This document shows positions 50,530 through 64,000 of a stretch of DNA of 64,000 nt, in pieces. How positions within the stretch are numbered: position 1 is the stretch's first letter; every line of letters begins with the position of its first letter. A program made the translations under genes and the position numbers. The notes beneath the pieces were generated by a model that did not search any database, was not told where the DNA came from, and saw nothing but the letters and a program-made list of their open reading frames with translations. The stretch comes from Plasticicumulans acidivorans (GTDB lineage: Bacteria > Pseudomonadota > Gammaproteobacteria > Competibacterales > Competibacteraceae): assembly GCF_003182095.1 (NCBI RefSeq), contig NZ_QGTJ01000005.1, positions 126,799 to 190,798 of the forward strand, given 5' to 3'.

Positions 50530-50907
50530 ATGGCCGTTTCGAAGGAAGAGATTCTCGACACTATTTCCAACATGACCGTGATCGAGATCGTTGATCTGAT
50601 CGCCGCCATGGAGGAGAAGTTCGGCGTTTCCGCTGCTGCTGCCGTTGCTGCTGCTCCGGCCGCCGCCGCCGCCGCCGCCGCTCCGGTTGAAGAGCAGACT
50701 GAGTTCAACGTCGTGATGACCTCGTTCGGTGAGAACAAGGTCAACGTCATCAAGGTCGTGCGTGCGATCACCGGCCTGGGTCTGAAGGAAGCCAAGGATC
50801 TGGTCGAGGGCGTTCCCTCTACCGTCAAGGAAGCCATCGCCAAGGCCGATGCCGAGAAGATCAAGAAGGATCTGGAAGAAGCCGGCGCCAAGGTCGAAAT
50901 CAAGTAA
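50530..50907 (+). CDS. rplL: 50S ribosomal protein L7/L12
   Basis: A 125-aa stalk protein. N-terminal dimerisation domain ([20 protein letters not shown]), a flexible alanine-rich hinge encoded by a GCC-rich tract, and the factor-binding C-terminal domain ([21 protein letters not shown]). It recruits EF-Tu and EF-G. ATG preceded by GGGAG at about 9 bases. Confidence 0.97.
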   Translation: MAVSKEEILDTISNMTVIEIVDLIAAMEEKFGVSAAAAVAAAPAAAAAAAAPVEEQTEFNVVMTSFGENKVNVIKVVRAITGLGLKEAKDLVEGVPSTVKEAIAKADAEKIKKDLEEAGAKVEIK

Positions 50908-50958
50908 GGCGACCTGCTTGTCGCCGAATTGCTCGGTGGCAAATCAAAATAAGGGGAT

Positions 50959-50985
50959 GGCTGGTGACCCGAGTCACCGGCCTTT
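50959..50985 (+). terminator. Attenuator-like hairpin between rplL and rpoB
   Basis: Stem GGCTGGTGAC / GTCACCGGCC (10 bp with one G-U), loop CCGA, followed by TTTCCCTGTTT. It lies in the 218-base rplL-rpoB gap, where E. coli has a partial terminator and RNase III site that lower rpoBC expression relative to the ribosomal genes. Confidence 0.7.
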
Positions 50986-51125
50986 CCCTGTTTAGGCGAT
51001 CCGATTTGGGATCGCTGCTGCGGAGTATCCGACGCCGGGAGCAATCCCGGTCTCCGCGACCGGTCGGAGAGGTGCATGAGCGATCCGTCCGTTCATGGCC
51101 GAAACCGTATTAACGAGGAACCCCG

Positions 51126-54100
51126 ATGGCCTACACCTTCACTGAGAAGAAGCGTATTCGCAAGGATTTCGGTAAGCGCCCGAGCATTCTCGAGGTCCCT
51201 TACCTGCTCGCGATTCAGATCGATTCGTATCGCGAGTTCCTGCAGGCCGATGTGCCTCCTGAAGCGCGAAAGGATGTGGGGTTACATGCGGCATTTCGCT
51301 CGGTTTTCCCGATTGCGAGCTATTCGGGGAATGCCCAGCTGGAGTATGTCAGCTACGAACTCGGTGAGCCGGTGTTCGATGTGCGCGAATGCCAGTTGCG
51401 CGGGCTGACCTATGCGCAGCCACTGCGAGTGAAGCTGCGGCTGGTCATCTTCGACAAGGAGTCGGATAACAAGGCGGTCAAGAAAGTCATCGAGCCGGAA
51501 AGTGTCTACATGGGTGAAGTGCCCATCATGACTGAGAACGGCACGTTCGTGATCAACGGTACCGAGCGCGTCATCGTGTCGCAGCTGCACCGTTCACCGG
51601 GCGTCTTTTTCGATCACGACCGCGGCAAGACGCACTCCTCGGGCAAGCTGCTGTTCTCTGCCCGGGTCATTCCGTACCGTGGCTCGTGGCTGGACTTTGA
51701 GTTCGATGCCAAGGACAACCTCTACGCACGCATCGACCGGCGCCGCAAGCTGCCGGTGACGATCCTGCTGCGGGCCCTCGGGTACGATAACGAGCGGATT
51801 CTCAATCTGTTCTTTGAGACCAATACCTTCCGCCTCGTCGGTGAGCGCGTCATGCTCGACCTGGTGCCGGAGCGGCTCAAAGGCGAGACGGCGAGCTTCG
51901 ATATCCGCAATGGCGATCAAGTCATCGTCGAGGCCGGGCGTCGTATTACGGCGAAGCACATTCGCGAGTTGAGTAAAGCCGGTGTCAGCACGCTAGAAGT
52001 TCCGGCGGATTACCTGATCGGCAAGACTCTCGCGCACGACATCGTCAATCCGGATACCGGTGAGGTGGTGCTGTTCGCCAACGAGGAACTCGCTGTCGAC
52101 CATCTGGAGAAGCTGGGGGCGGCGCGCGTCAGCGAATTCCGTACGCTTCACGTCAACGATCTGGATTGCGGCCCGTTCATTTCACAGACGCTGCGCATTG
52201 ATCCGACCCGCAATGAGCTGGAGGCTCAGGTCGAGATCTATCGCATGATGCGTCCCGGTGAGCCGCCGACTCGTGAAGCGGCGCAGAACCTGTTTCATAA
52301 CCTGTTTTTCTCTGAAGATCGCTACGACCTATCTGCGGTCGGTCGCATGAAGTTCAATCGCCGTGTTGGGCGCGACGAGGTCGACGGGGCCGGCATTCTC
52401 TATGACAGTCAGTATTTTGCACATCGCAGTGAAGAACTGTGCAAGACGCTTTATGCCCGGCTTGGCGAATCGTCCGACATCATTGACGTGCTCAGGGTGC
52501 TGATTGCGATTCGCAACGGCAATGGTCAGGTCGACGATATTGATCATCTGGGCAACCGCCGCATTCGCTGTGTCGGTGAAATGGCGGAGAACGTGTTCCG
52601 TGTAGGCTTGGTGCGTGTCGAGCGCGCGGTCAAGGAACGCCTGTCGGTGGCGGAGAGCGAAGGGCTCGGGCCGCGTGATCTGATCAATGCCAAGCCGGTA
52701 GCTGCTGCGATCAAGGAGTTTTTCGGCTCCTCGCAGCTCAGCCAGTTCATGGATCAGAACAATCCCCTGTCGGAAGTGACCCACAAGCGCCGTGTTTCCG
52801 CGCTTGGCCCGGGCGGTCTGACACGTGAGCGTGCAGGCTTCGAGGTGCGTGACGTTCATGCGACGCACTACGGGCGCGTCTGCCCGATCGAAACACCGGA
52901 AGGTCCGAATATCGGTCTGATCAACTCGCTCGCGGTTTACGCGCGTACCAATCATTACGGCTTCCTGGAAACACCGTATCGCAAGGTCGAGAGCGGGTGT
53001 GTGACCGATCGCATCGACTATCTGTCGGCGATCGAGGAAGGCAAGTACGTCATTGGCCAGGCGAATGCGTCCTTGGATGAGGACGGTCGTCTGATCGACT
53101 CGCTGGTGTCCTGTCGTGTGCAGGGTGAATTCACGCTGCGCTCGCCGGATCAGGTCGAGTACATGGACGTGTCGCCGAAGCAGATCGTGTCGGTGGCGGC
53201 GTCGCTGATCCCGTTCCTTGAGCACGACGATGCCAACCGTGCGCTGATGGGCTCGAACATGCAGCGTCAGGCCGTGCCGACGCTGCGTGCAGACAAGCCC
53301 CTGGTGGGCACGGGCATGGAGCGCACGGTAGCCCGCGATTCGGGCGTCTGCGCCGTGGCGCGTCGTGGCGGTGTCGTTGATTCGGTCGATGCATCGCGCA
53401 TTGTCGTGCGCGTCAACGATGATGAAACCGTCGCGGGCGAACCGGGTGTCGATATCTACAACCTGACCAAGTACACGCGTTCGAACCAGAACACCTGCAT
53501 CAACCAGCGGCCGCTGGTCAAGCTGGGTGAAGCTGTCGAGCGCGGTGATGTGCTGGCGGACGGTCCGTCGACCGATCTGGGTGAGCTGGCGCTGGGGCAG
53601 AACATGCTCGTCGCCTTCATGCCCTGGAACGGGTACAACTTCGAGGACTCGATCCTTATCTCCGAGCGCGTGGTGAAGGAAGATCGCTTCACGACGATCC
53701 ACATCGAAGAGCTGACCTGCGTCGCGCGCGATACGAAGCTCGGCCCGGAAGAAATCACTGCCGATATTCCGAACGTCGGCGAGTCGGCGCTGGCGAAGCT
53801 TGATGAGGCCGGCATCGTCTACATCGGTGCGGAAGTCGCTGCGGGTGACATCCTCGTCGGCAAGGTCACGCCGAAGGGCGAAACCCAGCTGACCCCGGAA
53901 GAGAAACTGCTGCGGGCGATCTTCGGTGAGAAGGCGTCGGACGTAAAAGACACTTCGCTGCGTGTGCCGACCGGCATGGATGGCACTGTGATCGACGTGC
54001 GCGTCTTTACGCGTGACGGTGTCGAAAAAGACAGCCGTGCCAAGGCCATCGAGTCGGCCGAGCTGGCGCGTGTGAAGAAGGATCTCAACGACCAGCTGCG

Positions 54101-55268
54101 CATCTTCGAGGAAGACACTTATCAGCGTGTCGAGCGGATGCTCACCGGCAAGACGGCTGAAGGTGGCCCGGACGGGCTGGCCGCAGGCGCCAAGATCGCC
54201 AAGACCTATCTGCAGAAACTGCCGCGTGAGCGCTGGTTCGAGATCCGTCTGAAAGATGACGAGGTCAACGAGCAGCTGGAGGCGTTTGCCGACAAGCTCA
54301 AGCAGCAGCGCAAGGAATTCGATCGCAAGTTCGAAGACAAGCGCATGAAGCTCATCCAGGGCGATGACCTGGCTCCGGGCGTGCTGAAAATGGTCAAGGT
54401 CTACCTCGCCGTGAAGCGCCGCGTGCAGCCAGGCGACAAGATGGCCGGCCGCCACGGTAACAAGGGCGTGGTCTCGATGATCGTGCCGGAGCAGGACATG
54501 CCGTATATGGAAGACGGCACACCGGTCGATATCGTGCTGAACCCGCTGGGCGTGCCTTCACGCATGAACATCGGACAGATTCTTGAGACGCACCTTGGCT
54601 GGGCCGCGCGTGGTCTGGGGCAAAAGATCGAGCGCATGCTGCAGGCGCAGGCGAAGCTCGATGAGCTGCGTGGCTTCCTCAAGGAGGTCTACAACAGCCC
54701 CGGCTGTGAACCGGTCGATCTGGAGGATTTCTCCGATGAGGAAATTTTGCGGCTGAGTGAAAACCTGCGCAAAGGCGTGCCGACAGCGACGCCGGTGTTC
54801 GACGGCTGCACCGAAGAGGAGCTGAAGGCGTTGCTGCGCCTTGCCGGTCGTGACGAGTCCGGACAGACGCGCTTGATCGACGGGCGGACAGGCGATTACT
54901 TCGATCGTCCGGTTACGGTGGGCTACATGTACATGCTCAAGCTCAACCATCTGGTTGACGACAAGATGCATGCGCGCTCGACGGGGCCGTACTCGCTGGT
55001 GACGCAGCAGCCGCTGGGTGGCAAGGCGCAGTTCGGTGGTCAGCGCTTCGGTGAGATGGAGGTCTGGGCACTGGAAGCCTACGGCGCCGCCTACACCCTG
55101 CAGGAAATGCTGACCGTCAAGTCCGACGACGTGAACGGCCGTACCAAGATCTACAAGAACATCGTTGACGGTGATCACCGCATGGAGGCCGGCATGCCGG
55201 AGTCATTCAATGTGCTGGTCAAGGAAATCCGCTCGCTGGCGATCAACATCGAGCTGGATCGGGATTGA
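51126..55268 (+). CDS. rpoB: RNA polymerase beta subunit
   Basis: A 1380-aa subunit. The rifampicin pocket reads [17 protein letters not shown] then [15 protein letters not shown], with the Asp, His and Ser positions that mutate to resistance all in the sensitive state. [17 protein letters not shown] sequence ([15 protein letters not shown]) and the C-terminal [18 protein letters not shown] are conserved. Length is slightly above E. coli (1342 aa). Confidence 0.99.
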   Translation: MAYTFTEKKRIRKDFGKRPSILEVPYLLAIQIDSYREFLQADVPPEARKDVGLHAAFRSVFPIASYSGNAQLEYVSYELGEPVFDVRECQLRGLTYAQPLRVKLRLVIFDKESDNKAVKKVIEPESVYMGEVPIMTENGTFVINGTERVIVSQLHRSPGVFFDHDRGKTHSSGKLLFSARVIPYRGSWLDFEFDAKDNLYARIDRRRKLPVTILLRALGYDNERILNLFFETNTFRLVGERVMLDLVPERLKGETASFDIRNGDQVIVEAGRRITAKHIRELSKAGVSTLEVPADYLIGKTLAHDIVNPDTGEVVLFANEELAVDHLEKLGAARVSEFRTLHVNDLDCGPFISQTLRIDPTRNELEAQVEIYRMMRPGEPPTREAAQNLFHNLFFSEDRYDLSAVGRMKFNRRVGRDEVDGAGILYDSQYFAHRSEELCKTLYARLGESSDIIDVLRVLIAIRNGNGQVDDIDHLGNRRIRCVGEMAENVFRVGLVRVERAVKERLSVAESEGLGPRDLINAKPVAAAIKEFFGSSQLSQFMDQNNPLSEVTHKRRVSALGPGGLTRERAGFEVRDVHATHYGRVCPIETPEGPNIGLINSLAVYARTNHYGFLETPYRKVESGCVTDRIDYLSAIEEGKYVIGQANASLDEDGRLIDSLVSCRVQGEFTLRSPDQVEYMDVSPKQIVSVAASLIPFLEHDDANRALMGSNMQRQAVPTLRADKPLVGTGMERTVARDSGVCAVARRGGVVDSVDASRIVVRVNDDETVAGEPGVDIYNLTKYTRSNQNTCINQRPLVKLGEAVERGDVLADGPSTDLGELALGQNMLVAFMPWNGYNFEDSILISERVVKEDRFTTIHIEELTCVARDTKLGPEEITADIPNVGESALAKLDEAGIVYIGAEVAAGDILVGKVTPKGETQLTPEEKLLRAIFGEKASDVKDTSLRVPTGMDGTVIDVRVFTRDGVEKDSRAKAIESAELARVKKDLNDQLRIFEEDTYQRVERMLTGKTAEGGPDGLAAGAKIAKTYLQKLPRERWFEIRLKDDEVNEQLEAFADKLKQQRKEFDRKFEDKRMKLIQGDDLAPGVLKMVKVYLAVKRRVQPGDKMAGRHGNKGVVSMIVPEQDMPYMEDGTPVDIVLNPLGVPSRMNIGQILETHLGWAARGLGQKIERMLQAQAKLDELRGFLKEVYNSPGCEPVDLEDFSDEEILRLSENLRKGVPTATPVFDGCTEEELKALLRLAGRDESGQTRLIDGRTGDYFDRPVTVGYMYMLKLNHLVDDKMHARSTGPYSLVTQQPLGGKAQFGGQRFGEMEVWALEAYGAAYTLQEMLTVKSDDVNGRTKIYKNIVDGDHRMEAGMPESFNVLVKEIRSLAINIELDRD

Positions 55269-55353
55269 TTGATGCAAAGCCGGGCGTGTCGCCACACACG
55301 CCCGCTGTTCTCCCGCCAGACCCTTTGCACAGAATTTCAAGAGCGGTCACGAG

Positions 55354-59571
<4,218 letters not shown>

Positions 59572-59580
59572 TCCGGTGAG

Positions 59581-59620
59581 CCGGAGCGTCTCGTTGCGAG
59601 ATCGCTCCGGTTCTCTCGTC
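59581..59620 (+). terminator. Terminator of the rplKAJL-rpoBC operon
   Basis: Long stem CCGGAGCGTCTCG / CGAGATCGCTCCGG with a single bulged T and TTG loop (59581-59610), followed by TTCTCTCGTCTTGTTG, a T-rich tail. Confidence 0.8.
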
Positions 59621-59670
59621 TTGTTGTTCGCAAACGTCTTGACATTCAACGGCATGCTCTTGCCGTCAAC

Positions 59671-59699
59671 TTGACAGTGTTGGGCCCCACGCCTATCAT
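59671..59699 (+). promoter_or_regulatory. Sigma70 promoter of the str operon
   Basis: TTGACA (59671-59676), exactly 17 bases, TATCAT (59694-59699), 11 of 12 consensus matches. Followed by the GC-rich CGCGCGCC discriminator. The expected start near 59706 gives a leader of about 60 bases before rpsL. Confidence 0.85.
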
Positions 59700-59768
59700 C
59701 GCGCGCCTTTGGCGGACTGCGGGCTGGCGAGCCGCCTGTCGTCATGTATTCGAGGTCCAGGAGTCACA

Positions 59769-60143
59769 ATGGCAACAATCAACCAGTTGGTTCGCAAGCC
59801 GCGTAAGAGCAAGGTGGAAAAGAGTGCTGTTCCGGCGCTCAACAGCTGCCCGCAGCGCCGTGGAGTGTGCACCCGCGTCTATACCACCACGCCGAAAAAG
59901 CCGAACTCGGCTCTGCGAAAAGTCGCGCGCGTGCGACTGACCAACGGTATGGAAGTGACGAGTTACATCGGTGGCGAGGGCCACAACCTTCAGGAGCACT
60001 CCGTCGTTCTGATTCGCGGCGGACGTGTGAAGGATCTGCCAGGCGTGCGTTATCACACGGTGCGCGGCAGTCTCGATACCTCGGGTGTGCAGAAGCGTCG
60101 CCAGGGGCGTTCGAAGTACGGCGCAAAGCGCCCGAAGTCCTGA
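59769..60143 (+). CDS. rpsL: 30S ribosomal protein S12
   Basis: A 124-aa decoding-centre protein, identical in length to E. coli S12. [15 protein letters not shown] and [14 protein letters not shown] keep both lysines (43 and 88 by Met-1 numbering) whose change gives streptomycin resistance, so a sensitive allele is predicted. First gene of the str operon. Confidence 0.99.
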   Translation: MATINQLVRKPRKSKVEKSAVPALNSCPQRRGVCTRVYTTTPKKPNSALRKVARVRLTNGMEVTSYIGGEGHNLQEHSVVLIRGGRVKDLPGVRYHTVRGSLDTSGVQKRRQGRSKYGAKRPKS

Positions 60144-60164
60144 TCCTCCCCCGCTCACGATTAG

Positions 60165-60671
<507 letters not shown>

Positions 60672-60689
60672 CCACTGAGGATTTGCACT

Positions 60690-62783
<2,094 letters not shown>

Positions 62784-62808
62784 TCTTTTTGATTTGAGGT
62801 AGTTGATT

Positions 62809-63999
<1,191 letters not shown>

Positions 64000-64000
64000 T

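Noticed and set aside
52720..52850. Rifampicin-resistance substitutions in rpoB
   Set aside because: The key Asp, His and Ser of the rifampicin pocket are the sensitive residues; the two Val-for-Ile differences are conservative.
59880..60050. Streptomycin-resistance substitutions in rpsL
   Set aside because: Both diagnostic lysines are unchanged.

Overview
The window is a GC-rich chromosomal segment of a free-living, aerobic gammaproteobacterium. It carries no plasmid, phage, insertion sequence or CRISPR signal. Several gene orders known from Gammaproteobacteria support this: tRNA-Thr/Tyr/Gly/Thr-tufB (thrU-tyrU-glyT-thrT-tufB in E. coli), tRNA-Trp before secE-nusG, divergent tesA/ybbA-ybbP, alpha-2-macroglobulin next to pbpC, and a Pseudomonas-like aa3 oxidase/heme A cluster. 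The combination of high GC, aa3 plus cbb3 oxidases and an NdvB-like GH17-GT2 glucan synthase would fit Nevskiales/Xanthomonadales-type or Pseudomonas-like lineages. I cannot assign a genus from sequence alone.

Layout. (1) 1-18.9 kb is a mosaic of small housekeeping and envelope units: a truncated fieF-type cation exporter, a CNNM/CorC-type membrane protein, a secreted HExxH protein, an M1-like peptidase, a ChaN-PDZ protein, a GH17-GT2 glucan synthase, a CxxC peroxidase-like protein, gcvH-tpx-dgkA plus a secretin-like protein, a flavodoxin-like protein, an MgtC/DUF4010 membrane protein, GFA and cupin proteins, tesA, the ybbA-ybbP ABC system and a DksA/TraR zinc-finger protein. (2) 19.4-26.6 kb holds a bacterial alpha-2-macroglobulin and penicillin-binding protein 1C, a periplasmic defence and wall-repair pair. 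(3) 27-34.9 kb is the aa3/caa3 cytochrome c oxidase operon with its assembly and heme A genes (coxB, ctaD, a 47-aa membrane peptide, ctaG, ctaE, a DUF2909 gene on the opposite strand, surf1, a SCO-like protein, ctaA, ctaB). (4) 35-43.7 kb is the high-affinity cbb3 oxidase operon ccoNOQP followed by the maturation genes ccoGHIS and a 28-codon membrane ORF. (5) 43.8-45.5 kb is birA-coaX. (6) 45.5 kb to the end is the translation/transcription supercluster: four tRNAs-tufB, tRNA-Trp-secE-nusG-rplKAJL-rpoBC, then rpsL-rpsG-fusA-tufA.

How the parts fit. Regions 3 and 4 put a low-affinity and a high-affinity terminal oxidase, with heme A synthesis and copper and heme maturation factors, in one 17-kb block. 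Each structural operon is preceded by a CRP/FNR-family palindrome, which suggests reciprocal oxygen control. Region 6 is the conserved gene-expression core. Its two EF-Tu genes are almost identical in DNA, and its two recognisable sigma70 promoters lie upstream of the tRNA array and of rpsL.

I found no new defence or mobile system. The least explained items are the 28-aa ORF after ccoS, the extended CcoH, the isolated secretin-like protein, the small secreted HExxH protein, and the two oxygen-regulator-like sites.
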